Below are positions 8,520 to 17,675 of a DNA stretch of 64,000 bases, one piece after another; position 1 is the stretch's first letter, and each line of letters opens with the position of its first letter. Below the pieces are notes generated by a model that was given only the letters and a program-made list of their open reading frames with translations, made no database searches and was not told where the DNA came from. The translations under genes were made by a program, and so were the position numbers. The stretch is taken from NCBI GenBank assembly GCA_023428135.1, contig JAEYZG010000009.1, positions 1-64,000 of the forward strand, in the 5' to 3' direction. This stretch comes from Bacteroidota bacterium (lineage in GTDB: Bacteria; Bacteroidota; Bacteroidia; Cytophagales; Cytophagaceae).

Positions 8520-9407
8520 TCAGGCACCTATTAACGCCGCTCCTATAACCCCTGAAGAGTCTCCTGTTATATTCTTAACTATAGGAGTTTTTAATTCATC
8601 GTTAAAATGATACTTCTTTACCTGCTCAATTCCAAGAGTATAAAGTTCTTCTATGTTTGAAACCCCACCTCCCAAAACTACAATATCAGGGTCAATTACA
8701 GCAAGTACGTTGGAGAGTGCCACACCAAAGTGTTCAAAAAACTTCTGCATGATGATTCCTGCACCCTTGTTGCCCTTCCGGTATAATGATATAATTTCAT
8801 GCAGAGATTTTTTTTCTCCCGTCAGGTCTTCATATCGCTTCTCAACTCCTCCGCCTGAGATAAATGTTTCTACACAGCCCCGTTTCCCGCAATAGCATTC
8901 TGGTCCGTTCTGATAATCAATTGTAGTATGACCCCATTCTCCTGCTATAGATTGTAAACCTGGTATAACTTGTCCTTTATATACAATTCCCCCACCACAT
9001 CCTGTTCCCATGATTACTCCGAATACCATCGATTTTCCTTTTCCTGCACCATTCAAAGCTTCAGCCATGGCAAAGCAGTTAGCATCATTTTCTATGGCTA
9101 CCTTTCTTCCTATCCTTTTTTCAAGATCATAAAGGAATGGTTTTTCATTAAGGCAAACAGTATTGGAATTTTTGAGCATGCCTGTTTTGGCAGATACAGA
9201 TCCGGGTGTACCAATCCCAAAAGTATGCTCAGCTTCGTGGATCACATTGCTACATTCTTTATATAATGTAGCAATGTTGTTCAGAATATGCTCATAGCCT
9301 TTTTCCTGTTCTGTATGAATCCGTTTTCTGAAAATTTCCTTCAATGAATTATCCAGAATAATAGCCTCTATTTTGGTACCGCCAAGGTCAATGCCGATTT
9401 TAAACAT
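8520..9407 (-). CDS. ROK-family sugar kinase, fructokinase (Mak)-like
   Basis: The 295-residue protein is a full-length ROK kinase. It has the N-terminal phosphate-binding motif (DLGGTKIE, about 7-14), the catalytic region with END-ANC, the GTGCGGG segment, and the ROK zinc motif including CYCGKRGCVETF. The overall pattern, including GEWGH before the zinc site and HF-x-V-A-L-S-N-V-x-x-x-x-DPD-x-V-V-LGGG, resembles E. coli Mak closely, so ATP-dependent phosphorylation of fructose or a related hexose in the cytoplasm is the best guess. N-acetylglucosamine or glucose kinase activity cannot be excluded. It is monocistronic, with no transporter or repressor next to it. Confidence 0.88.
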   Translation of the reverse strand: MFKIGIDLGGTKIEAIILDNSLKEIFRKRIHTEQEKGYEHILNNIATLYKECSNVIHEAEHTFGIGTPGSVSAKTGMLKNSNTVCLNEKPFLYDLEKRIGRKVAIENDANCFAMAEALNGAGKGKSMVFGVIMGTGCGGGIVYKGQVIPGLQSIAGEWGHTTIDYQNGPECYCGKRGCVETFISGGGVEKRYEDLTGEKKSLHEIISLYRKGNKGAGIIMQKFFEHFGVALSNVLAVIDPDIVVLGGGVSNIEELYTLGIEQVKKYHFNDELKTPIVKNITGDSSGVIGAALIGA

Positions 9408-9645
9408 ATCGATAAAGAATTAGATTTTTATAAATATAAATGAAAAGAATAAAATGTCTTATAAAAATAATATCAATGACCCCGGTTTCAGTTTAGATTT
9501 CCTTAATTCTGGAAACATTTAGGAAGTGCTGAAAAATATTTTTTCGATGCATAAAAATAGTATTCCTAAATCCTTACAGAATCCTCTTTTAGTTTTGATG
9601 TCAATATTAAAGGTGTTTGATGTCTAATTTGAAAGACGTAAAATA

Positions 9646-11028
9646 ATGACTAACATAAGGAAGTATTATTTATTATTATTTTTTATAGTACCAGTTATTA
9701 CCTACGGACAGGATTATAACCTCAATCAGTTGCTTGATAAAGCAAAGACTTCATATCCTGTTATAAGAGCAAAGCAATACGAAGTAAAGAGTGCTCAGGA
9801 AAAGATAGGATATGCTCGAGCAGATTACCTGCCTAACTTTATAGTAGCGGATCAATATACCTATTCTACAAGTAATAATGTTGAAGGTGCCTTTTATCCT
9901 AATGAAGGAACTGCCTTTGCGCCTTCAGGTGGCATAAGGCAGGATAATATCTATAAAGGTGCTTATGGAAGTTACACAACGGCGATACTTGACTGGAGAA
10001 TAGTCAACTTTGGTAAGATTTCAGCAGGGATCAATGCTGCAAAGGCAGAAAAGTCAAAAGCAGAAAATGATTATGAAAATGAATTGTTTCAGCATCAGGT
10101 TAAAATTGCAGATTTTTATCTTCTCTTACTTATCAATCAACAATTAAAACGTGTTCAGGAATTTAATCTTCAAAGAGCGAAAGAATACATGAACACCGTC
10201 AATGCCAGAGTTGCTGCAGGTCTAAAGCCTGGTGTAGATAGCTCATTGGCTTATGCGGAGTATACAAAAGCAGAATTGTTACTGCTGGAGAGTCAAAGAA
10301 ATGAACTGTCCTACGCGCTTAAGCTTATAGAGTTGAGCGGGGGAGATCTGAAGGATTCCCTTTCTATAGATACTATGAATTTTTTTAAAGAGCTGCCTGC
10401 TCAGATTATAACAGATAAAGATAATCTAAAGAACGCTCCTTCTCTCAGATTATATCAATCTATCAGAGATCTGAGCAAAGCCAGAAGTATTTCGATAAAA
10501 CGTTCATTTTATCCTTCTTTATCTATCGTTGGTACAACATGGGCAAGAGGCTCTGGTATTTCGAGGAAAACAAATGAATACAGAACTGATTTTTCTAGTG
10601 GTGTGGATTATCAGGTCTTCAATTATCTGGCAGGTGTAGCATTAAGATGGAATCTGACCAGTTACTTCAAAATACACAGAGATTACAAAAGTGAGAAGTT
10701 TCAGTATGATAAATACCAGCTACTGTATGATGCTCAGGTTTTGCGTCAGACCCGAGAATTGAAAGATTCTGATATGCAATTTAATGTGGCATTAAAGCAG
10801 GCCCAGTTATCTCCCATTCAGCTGGAAGCAGCAAGGGCTGCTTTTGAGCAGGCTCAGATAAGGTATAGCTCAGGGTTAACGGATTTACCTACGTTTACCC
10901 AAAGCCTACTGACTCTCAACAGGGCAGAGGCGGATAACTATATTGCTTACAGCAATGCCTGGCGTGCTTTACTCATGAAAGCTGCAGCATCAGGAGATCT
11001 TTCTTTGTTTTTAAATCAGGTGAAATAA
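9646..11028 (+). CDS. TolC-family outer membrane efflux protein
   Basis: The 460-residue protein has a cleavable signal peptide (MTNIRKYYLLLFFIVPVITYGQ) and the long heptad-rich helices of outer membrane efflux proteins (helical blocks near 40-60, 125-230 and 365-450), including repeated AQ/A-x-x-x-x-x-A-x-A-x-Y patterns. It forms the trimeric outer-membrane channel of a tripartite pump. It is the first gene of an operon; the RND permease starts 21 bases downstream. There is no lipobox. Substrate cannot be predicted from this component. Confidence 0.9.
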   Translation: MTNIRKYYLLLFFIVPVITYGQDYNLNQLLDKAKTSYPVIRAKQYEVKSAQEKIGYARADYLPNFIVADQYTYSTSNNVEGAFYPNEGTAFAPSGGIRQDNIYKGAYGSYTTAILDWRIVNFGKISAGINAAKAEKSKAENDYENELFQHQVKIADFYLLLLINQQLKRVQEFNLQRAKEYMNTVNARVAAGLKPGVDSSLAYAEYTKAELLLLESQRNELSYALKLIELSGGDLKDSLSIDTMNFFKELPAQIITDKDNLKNAPSLRLYQSIRDLSKARSISIKRSFYPSLSIVGTTWARGSGISRKTNEYRTDFSSGVDYQVFNYLAGVALRWNLTSYFKIHRDYKSEKFQYDKYQLLYDAQVLRQTRELKDSDMQFNVALKQAQLSPIQLEAARAAFEQAQIRYSSGLTDLPTFTQSLLTLNRAEADNYIAYSNAWRALLMKAAASGDLSLFLNQVK

Positions 11029-11049
11029 ATTTTAAATTAACAAGAAGAC

Positions 11050-14000
11050 ATGTTTAAATTAATCAGGTCAGCGCTAAGAAACCCTATAGCCATAGTAGTA
11101 ATGGTTATAGGCATAGGTTTCTTTTCTATGCTCTCGTTGTTTAAGATTCCTGTGGATATATTTCCGAATCTGGATCTTCCGACTATTTATATTGTCCAGC
11201 CATATGGTGGTATGGCCCCTGAGGAAATGGATGCATTTATTGCAACCAGATATCAGGATCACTTTCTTTATGTTTCAGGAATCAGGAATGTTGAAGTAAA
11301 AACTATTCAGGGATTGTGTCTCATAAAACTTGAATTTTATCCGGGAACCAATATGGCTCAGGCGGCAGGAGAGGTCGCAAACAACGTGTCCAGGGCAAAA
11401 GCTTATATGCCGGACGGCACGGTTCCTCCTCAGGTGATCAGGTTTGATGCTAGTTCTGTTCCGGTAGGACAATTAGTATTTGAAAGTAAAACCAGTTCTT
11501 TGAATGAAATTCAGGATCTCGCCAGTTCACGCGTACGACCTATGTTCTCAAAGATAGAGGGAGTTTCTAGTCCTCCTCCTTTAGGTGGTAATCAAAGATC
11601 TGTTGTTATTAAGATTGATCCTAATCTTATTCGTAGTTATAAGTTAACTCCAGAGGAAGTTATTAAAGCGGTGGTTGCCAATAATCAGCCTTCTCCAGCA
11701 GGTAATATCAGAATAGGAAAGAAAACCCTTATGACTCCTGTTAATTCTTTAATAGAACGCCCTGAAGATTTTCTCAACATTCCGATTAGGGTTGGAGCAG
11801 GTCCCACTGTGTTTGTTCGAGATATTGGTACTGTTGAGGATGGATCTGATATTACTGTAAGTTACGCATTGGTGAAAGGCAGGAGAGCGGTGTATATACC
11901 TGTTGTTAAAAAATCGGATGCTTCTACATTAACAGTGGTTAATAATATAAAAGCAGCTATACCTTCACTTCAGAATGCTTTGCCTGAAGAGGTTAATGTC
12001 TCTTATGAATTTGATCAGTCTGGGTATGTTACAAATGCATTGAAGAGTCTTGTTACCGAAGGTGTTCTGGGAGCTGTACTTACAGGATTGATGGTACTTC
12101 TGTTCCTTAAGGACTGGCGTAGTGTGATTATAGTAGTTGTGACCATTCCTGTTTCTATTCTTTCTGCAGTTATTATGTTGCATTTATTCGGGCAAACAAT
12201 TAATATAATGACTTTAAGTGGGCTGGCATTGGCTATAGGTGTACTTGTAGATGAATCCACAGTTACAATAGAAAATATCCATCAGCATTTGGAGATGAAT
12301 AAACCTAAAGCTGTGGCTATATGGGATGCCTGTAAGGAGATAGCCTTTCCTAAGCTACTCATATTACTTTGTATTCTGGCTGTATTTGCCCCTGCATTTA
12401 TAATGGTAGGTGTGCCAAAATCAATGTTCCTGCCTTTGTCTCTTGCAGTAGGGTTTGCAATGATAGCTTCATTTATTCTCTCCCAGACTTTGGTCCCGGT
12501 ATTATCAAATTGGTTGCTGAAACATCACGCAAAGCATGATAAACCAACATTAGCGCTTGATTCTGATGAAGTAAAAATGTTGATCAATGAAGAAAAGCAT
12601 CACCCCGAAGAACTTACTTTTTTTGAACGGCTTAGAAAACAATATGTCCGTTTATTAAAGAAAATTCTGTTAAACAGAAAAAAGTGGACCAGTGTATACT
12701 TTGCATGTACCATTGCGATAGTTGGAATCGGTATTTATATAATTGGAACAGATATTCTTCCGAAAGCAGGCAGTAATCAATTTCAGATCAGGGTAAGGGC
12801 AACAGATGGGACAAGAGTTGAAGAGACGGAAAGAATAACACTTAAGATATTAAACCTTATTCAGAAAGAAGTAGGTCCTGATAATGTTGAAATATCTTCA
12901 GCATTTGTGGGTACGGTTCCATCAAGCTATGGGACTTCGAATATCTTTGTTTTTAACAGCGGTCCTCATGAGGCTGTGATGCAGGTTGCCTTTTCAAAAC
13001 AATCAGATCTTAACATAGATGATTTAAAGGAAAAAATAAGAGCAAAAGTGAAGGAGCACTTGAGAGATGTGCGCATATCATTTGAGCCAATAGAGTTGGT
13101 AGATAAAATAATGAGCCAGGGATCTTCTAACCCTATTGAAGTTACAGTTGCCTCTAAGGATATCAAAGAAGCGAACAGATTTGCCGGTAAGATTTTGAAG
13201 AATATGCAGGAAATTCCATTCCTGAGAGATGTGCAAATTGCTCAACCAATGTCTTATCCTACTCTTAGAGTAAATATAGACAGAGAAAGAGCAGGACAGC
13301 TAGGTCTTACCTCTACACAGGTTTCCAGGTCACTTGTGGCTGCCACTTCCTCAAGCAGGTTTACAGATAAAAATCTTTGGATGGATTATAAAAAGGGATT
13401 GGCTTACCAGGTTCAGGTTCAAATTCCTGAGACTAATATGTCTTCTGTTGATGATATTGGCAATATTCCTCTTTTGAGCGATCAGTTACATCCTGTACTT
13501 TCAGATGTGGCTACTTTTTCAGAAGTTTCATCTCCCGGACAATATGATCGTTCCGGCCCAAACAGATTGGTAACCATAACTGCCAATATTCATGACGCAG
13601 ACTTAGGGACGGCTGGAAAGGAGGTAAATAAGGCTATTAAAGCAGCTGGGAGCTTACCTCGCGGGTTGGTTGTAGAACTTAAAGGCCAGACTAAACTTTT
13701 GAATGAAACATTAAATAGTCTGCAATTGGGCCTACTAGTGGCAGTCGTAATTATTTTCCTGTTACTTTCTGCAAATTTTAAATCCTTTAAAATATCCCTG
13801 ATTGTGCTTTCTGCCATACCGGCAGTGGTTGCGGGAGCTCTTGTGACATTGTTAATGTGCGGAGCCACTTTGAATCTTCAATCTTATATGGGATTGATAA
13901 TGTCTGTAGGTGTTTCTGTTGCAAATGCGATACTTATGATCACCAATGCCGAACAGTTAAGATTGGAGATGAGGGATGCCCGTCATGCCTCAATAATGGC

Positions 14001-14286
14001 AGCAAACAGCAGAATTCGTCCTATTCTTATGACAAGTATTGCAATGATTGCAGGTATGATCCCGATGGCAAGTGGTATGGGAGAAGGAGGGGAACAGGTT
14101 GCTCCTTTAGGGCAGGCAGTTATCGGAGGCTTGTTTGCCTCTACACTGGCATCTCTGTTTATACTTCCTGTTATTTTTTTTTCATTGCAGGGTAAATCTT
14201 CATTTGATTCTGTTTCATTGGATCCGGAAGATCCAGAGAGTAAATATTTTAAATCTCATCAAACACAAGTTTATGACCATGTTTAA
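11050..14286 (+). CDS. RND-family efflux permease (AcrB/CusA superfamily)
   Basis: The 1078-residue inner-membrane protein has full family length. The first helix is at about 12-32, a large periplasmic loop follows, transmembrane helices 2-6 lie at about 337-490, then a second loop, and helices 7-12 at about 545-565 and 890-1050. The N-terminal segment (P-x-D-I-F-P-N-L-x-L-P) and GLALAIGVLVDESTVTIEN in helix 4 identify it as a proton-driven RND pump. The helix 4 acidic pair is Asp-Glu, where AcrB has Asp-Asp and CusA a single Asp. The cytoplasmic loop is short and the C-terminus hydrophilic. It sits between the TolC gene and the adaptor gene, whose start overlaps its 3' end. Drug, metal or lipid export are all possible. 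Confidence 0.93.
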   Translation: MFKLIRSALRNPIAIVVMVIGIGFFSMLSLFKIPVDIFPNLDLPTIYIVQPYGGMAPEEMDAFIATRYQDHFLYVSGIRNVEVKTIQGLCLIKLEFYPGTNMAQAAGEVANNVSRAKAYMPDGTVPPQVIRFDASSVPVGQLVFESKTSSLNEIQDLASSRVRPMFSKIEGVSSPPPLGGNQRSVVIKIDPNLIRSYKLTPEEVIKAVVANNQPSPAGNIRIGKKTLMTPVNSLIERPEDFLNIPIRVGAGPTVFVRDIGTVEDGSDITVSYALVKGRRAVYIPVVKKSDASTLTVVNNIKAAIPSLQNALPEEVNVSYEFDQSGYVTNALKSLVTEGVLGAVLTGLMVLLFLKDWRSVIIVVVTIPVSILSAVIMLHLFGQTINIMTLSGLALAIGVLVDESTVTIENIHQHLEMNKPKAVAIWDACKEIAFPKLLILLCILAVFAPAFIMVGVPKSMFLPLSLAVGFAMIASFILSQTLVPVLSNWLLKHHAKHDKPTLALDSDEVKMLINEEKHHPEELTFFERLRKQYVRLLKKILLNRKKWTSVYFACTIAIVGIGIYIIGTDILPKAGSNQFQIRVRATDGTRVEETERITLKILNLIQKEVGPDNVEISSAFVGTVPSSYGTSNIFVFNSGPHEAVMQVAFSKQSDLNIDDLKEKIRAKVKEHLRDVRISFEPIELVDKIMSQGSSNPIEVTVASKDIKEANRFAGKILKNMQEIPFLRDVQIAQPMSYPTLRVNIDRERAGQLGLTSTQVSRSLVAATSSSRFTDKNLWMDYKKGLAYQVQVQIPETNMSSVDDIGNIPLLSDQLHPVLSDVATFSEVSSPGQYDRSGPNRLVTITANIHDADLGTAGKEVNKAIKAAGSLPRGLVVELKGQTKLLNETLNSLQLGLLVAVVIIFLLLSANFKSFKISLIVLSAIPAVVAGALVTLLMCGATLNLQSYMGLIMSVGVSVANAILMITNAEQLRLEMRDARHASIMAANSRIRPILMTSIAMIAGMIPMASGMGEGGEQVAPLGQAVIGGLFASTLASLFILPVIFFSLQGKSSFDSVSLDPEDPESKYFKSHQTQVYDHV

Positions 14287-15421
14287 GTCAGTAATTTATA
14301 TAAATGCCTTAGCAATATTTCTGATGGCATGCTCTAAAAAAGAGAATACTAGTAAAGATGTGAAAATTGCTGATGAAGCTCCAGTTGTTGCTGTATCGGA
14401 AGTTCTGAGCCTTCAGCCGGAAAAGCCACTCTTGTTGCCAGGAGAACTTCACCCTTGGAATAAGGTAAGTATCTATTCAAAAGTAAAAGGTTTTGTAAAG
14501 GAACTGAAAGTGGACAGAGGTTCTCAGGTACGCAAGGGACAGGTTCTCGCGGTACTTGATGCTCCGGAAGTGTATGCAGAATTTGATCAGGCAAAAGGTC
14601 AGCTGTCGGCAGCAGAAGGGGCATATGAGGAAGCAAAGGCAAGACTGATTGCTTCTTCTCTTACTTATAATCGTTTAATAAAGGCGAATGCAACCAAAGG
14701 GGCAGTTGCCTTAAATGAACTGGATCAGGCCAAGGCGAAGATGTTGGCAGACAGTGCTTCTGTTTCCAATGCCAAAGGAAATCTTGATGCTGCCCGTTCA
14801 CATTACAGAACCAAACAGGAACTGGTTAACTATCTTTCAATTATCGCACCATTTGAGGGTGTTATTATTGAAAGGAACATCAGTCCGGGTGCATTGACAG
14901 GGGCTAGTGATGGCAATTCAAAGCCATTGTTTGTTCTTGAAGACAACTCGAGACTTCGCCTTACCCTTGCTGTTCCTGAGCTGTATTCAAATACGGTTAA
15001 CAAAGGAGGTGAGGTTACTTTTCAGGTAAGTGCAGTTCCCGACAAGGACTTTAAAGCAAAGTTCGGAAGAAGTGCAGGAAGTGTGCTTGATAAAAACAGA
15101 GTGATGATGACGGAGTTTGATTATAATAACATTACTAAAGAACTAAAAGCAGGAATGTATGCAGATGTTCAGATACCTGTTGTGAGATCATCTCCCACTT
15201 TGTTCGTTCCGAAGTCAGCAGTTGTAAATTCAAGTGAAGAAGTATTTGTAATCAGAAGCAATAAGAACAAAGCAGAATGGGTACCTGTGAAAAAAGGAAT
15301 TGTACTGGATACGCTTGTTGAAGTTTTTGGAGACTTAAGTAAAGGAGATATCATTCTGAAAGAAGGTTCTGAAGAGATCAGGGATGGACAGAAGCTTAGA
15401 ATAAGGGGAGAAAAGTTGTAA
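14273..15421 (+). CDS. RND efflux periplasmic adaptor lipoprotein (HlyD/AcrA family)
   Basis: The start is placed at ATG 14273 (MTMFKSVIYINALAIFLMAC), which gives a lipoprotein signal with the lipobox Cys at residue 20; ATG 14279 is equally possible. Longer in-frame starts lie inside the RND gene and would spoil the signal peptide. The mature protein has the barrel-sandwich halves (KVSIYSKVKGFVKEL-x-x-x-x-G-x-x-V-x-x-G-Q and the later YLSIIAPFEGVI), a coiled-coil hairpin (about 95-160), then beta-barrel and membrane-proximal domains. It bridges the RND pump and the TolC channel. Overlap with the permease by 14 bases implies translational coupling. Confidence 0.92.
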   Translation: MTMFKSVIYINALAIFLMACSKKENTSKDVKIADEAPVVAVSEVLSLQPEKPLLLPGELHPWNKVSIYSKVKGFVKELKVDRGSQVRKGQVLAVLDAPEVYAEFDQAKGQLSAAEGAYEEAKARLIASSLTYNRLIKANATKGAVALNELDQAKAKMLADSASVSNAKGNLDAARSHYRTKQELVNYLSIIAPFEGVIIERNISPGALTGASDGNSKPLFVLEDNSRLRLTLAVPELYSNTVNKGGEVTFQVSAVPDKDFKAKFGRSAGSVLDKNRVMMTEFDYNNITKELKAGMYADVQIPVVRSSPTLFVPKSAVVNSSEEVFVIRSNKNKAEWVPVKKGIVLDTLVEVFGDLSKGDIILKEGSEEIRDGQKLRIRGEKL

Positions 15422-15428
15422 GGGAAGT

Positions 15429-15489
15429 AAGTTGAAAGTTAAAAGTTGAAAGTTTTAACTTTTGACTTTTAACTTTCAACTTTCAACTT
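15429..15489. terminator. Long hairpin of GTTGAAAGTT repeats between convergent operons
   Basis: Left arm 15429-15454 pairs with 15457-15482 over 26 positions with two mismatches; both arms are made of AAGTTGAAAGTTaaAAGTTGAAAG-like repeats. It lies between the stop of the adaptor gene and the stop of the kinase gene, so it probably terminates both. Confidence 0.65.
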
Positions 15490-16751
15490 CATTTCGATAG
15501 TATCATCATATGCAACGAATTTCCATACCTGTATTCCACCTTTAGCCCTGAATGGTCTGCGATTTTCTTTACAATAGAAAGGCCAAGGCCGAGGGAATCA
15601 CTGCTCTTATCTTTCTTAAACCTTTCGAATAGCTTCTCCGGAGCAGTATTAAGCGGGTTACCGGTATTGGAAACTTCAATGGAGTTGTTTTTTATTTCAA
15701 TGTTTACAGATCCATGAGATTGATTGTGAACAATGGCATTTTTGATGATATTGGTTAACAAAATATCAGCCAGGTCTGCATGTATATTGGACTGAAATGT
15801 TCCTTTGTTGATAAGACTTATGCTGATATTTTTGTGATGATATAAAGCTTCAAATTCTTCAAGTTTGCTACAGATTATCTCATTAAAGTTTATCAGCTCC
15901 GAAGCATTATATTGTCCGTTATCTATCTTTGAAAGAAGGAGAAGTGCTTTATGCAGCTTGGAAATTTTGAAGCATGCATTCTGAATTTCTTCAATCCACA
16001 ATACTTGTTTGTCCGTAAGATTCTCACACTGGATCAGGTTTTCAACTTTGCTATTGATGATGGCCAAAGGAGTTTGAATTTCGTGAGAAGCATTTTCAGT
16101 ATACTCCTTTAGACTCAGGTAATCCTTGCGCATTGTCCCTGTCATCTTTTTTATTACATCGTTTAGTTCATTAAACTCATAGATCTGGGTTTCTAAAACC
16201 TGTATGTCTTTATCATCTTTAATATCAAATTTTTTAGCTTTGTCCAGTGTATTGTAGAAAGGCCTCCAAATGGTCTTAGACATTTTTCTGAAAAATATAA
16301 ACATGCTGGAAAGGCCTATATTCAAGAGGAACAGCATGGTGAGAGTAATATATCTGATAAGATCCGTGCTTTCGATCAGAGACTTACGTATACGTATTTT
16401 ATACCAGTCATTTTTAATTTTATTATAAAAAGTAAGTTCGCGGAATGGGACATTTTCTTTGGTGTATTTATTGTAAAAGATGGTGTCTTTGAATGAGTCT
16501 TCAAATTGAGTCGTATCAAATTTTGAGAGTTTTTGGATCTCAATTTTATTTTCCACAAAGTAGGAGCTTTTAGTCCAGTCTCCATGTCTTTTTACAAAGG
16601 CTTCAAAATCATGTTTCTCTGCTCTCAGCTTTTCTTCAACTTCTTTATAGATGAGATGTTTTACTGCAATATAAAACGTACCTGCAATGAGCAGATAGGT
16701 GATAAAAGAGATTAGTATATAATAGATTGTTGTTTTGGTAAAAAGCTTCAT
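15489..16751 (-). CDS. Membrane sensor histidine kinase
   Basis: The 420-residue kinase has transmembrane helices at about 10-31 and 133-154 enclosing a periplasmic sensor of about 100 residues. A HAMP-like linker, the HisKA domain with the H-box ASHEIQTPLAIINSK (H223) and a HATPase domain with N-box (NIIKNAIVHN) and GLGLSIVKKIA follow. In the G1 box the usual D-x-G is SNTG, a change seen in some active kinases. It is encoded downstream of its response regulator with a 4-base ATGA overlap, so the two form a two-component system. It is convergent with the efflux operon; control of that operon is plausible but not shown. Confidence 0.92.
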   Translation of the reverse strand: MKLFTKTTIYYILISFITYLLIAGTFYIAVKHLIYKEVEEKLRAEKHDFEAFVKRHGDWTKSSYFVENKIEIQKLSKFDTTQFEDSFKDTIFYNKYTKENVPFRELTFYNKIKNDWYKIRIRKSLIESTDLIRYITLTMLFLLNIGLSSMFIFFRKMSKTIWRPFYNTLDKAKKFDIKDDKDIQVLETQIYEFNELNDVIKKMTGTMRKDYLSLKEYTENASHEIQTPLAIINSKVENLIQCENLTDKQVLWIEEIQNACFKISKLHKALLLLSKIDNGQYNASELINFNEIICSKLEEFEALYHHKNISISLINKGTFQSNIHADLADILLTNIIKNAIVHNQSHGSVNIEIKNNSIEVSNTGNPLNTAPEKLFERFKKDKSSDSLGLGLSIVKKIADHSGLKVEYRYGNSLHMMILSK

Positions 16752-17425
16752 TTGTCCCCGAATTTATAACCGATCCCGTAAACAGAATGTATGTAGTCTT
16801 TGCCACCTTTATCCAAAAGCTTTTTCCTCAGATTTTTAATGTGTGAATACACAATATCCAATGAATCTGCTGTGTCTATGTTGTCGCCCCACAAATGCTC
16901 TGCAATGGCGGATTTGGTAAGTACATGATTTTTATTCGAAAGAAAATATAGGAGCAGATCAAATTCTTTTCTGTAAAGAACAACATCTTTATTATTAACA
17001 AATACTTTGCGTGGGCTAAGATCAACTTTGATTTCATGAAATATTATTTCATTGCTTCCGTTAAAGTTTCTTCTTCTGAGAAGAGATTTGATCCGGGCAT
17101 TTAGTTCAGAAAAGTGAAAGGGCTTTACAAGATAATCATCCGAACCTGTATTTAAGCCGCGAACCTTATCGTCAAGAGAGTTTCTTGCAGAGATAATGAT
17201 AATGCCTGTAGAAGAAGAAGTTTTTTTCAGATTTTCTACCAAAGAAAATCCATCTCCGCCCGGAAGATTGATATCAACAACAACGCAATCATAATTATAC
17301 AACATTATCTTCTCAAGGCCACTGGGATAATCAAAAGCAGCTTCGCAGAGGTAGCCTTCTTTTTCCAGTTGAGAAGTAATGCTTTCAACAAGTGCTTTTT
17401 CGTCTTCAATTACCAGGATTTTCAT
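16748..17425 (-). CDS. OmpR/PhoB-family response regulator
   Basis: The start is taken at ATG 17425 (MKILVIEDEKALVES), the usual beginning of a receiver; an upstream in-frame ATG at 17491 would add 22 residues that match nothing. The 225-residue protein has a receiver domain with acidic pocket E8-D9, phosphoacceptor D51 (CVVVDINLPGGDG) and the conserved Lys in DDYLVKPF, then a winged-helix DNA-binding domain (about 130-225) ending in YIHSVYGIGYKF. It is the partner of the kinase encoded directly downstream. Confidence 0.93.
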   Translation of the reverse strand: MKILVIEDEKALVESITSQLEKEGYLCEAAFDYPSGLEKIMLYNYDCVVVDINLPGGDGFSLVENLKKTSSSTGIIIISARNSLDDKVRGLNTGSDDYLVKPFHFSELNARIKSLLRRRNFNGSNEIIFHEIKVDLSPRKVFVNNKDVVLYRKEFDLLLYFLSNKNHVLTKSAIAEHLWGDNIDTADSLDIVYSHIKNLRKKLLDKGGKDYIHSVYGIGYKFGDK

Positions 17426-17615
17426 AAAGCAAATTTTTTTAAAAGTAGGGAATGATTCTGGAGTAAAATGGGAAGTCAGAGAAATTTGCATTCCCTGCTA
17501 TATTGTTCTTTGCCATTATTTAAATAAAGGTAAAAAATGCAAATAAAAAGTTATAACCTGAATGAAAGTTTGACAAGGATTAAGTTTTGTAATGAATACT
17601 GGATCATTGTTATAT

Positions 17616-17655
17616 AAAAAAAATCCTCTCATGAAATTATATTCACAAGAGGATT
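17616..17655 (-). terminator. Intrinsic terminator of the beta-helix protein gene
   Basis: Read on the minus strand, AATCCTCT and AGAGGATT (17648-17655 and 17622-17629) form an 8-bp stem with an 18-base loop, followed by a T run. It lies about 20 bases after the stop at 17676. Confidence 0.8.
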
Positions 17656-17675
17656 GTCTTGGTAAATTTAAAGGA

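Noticed and set aside
14135..15421. Start of the adaptor gene at 14135
   Set aside because: This would put 46 extra residues inside the RND gene and bury the lipoprotein signal; ATG 14273 gives a normal lipobox.
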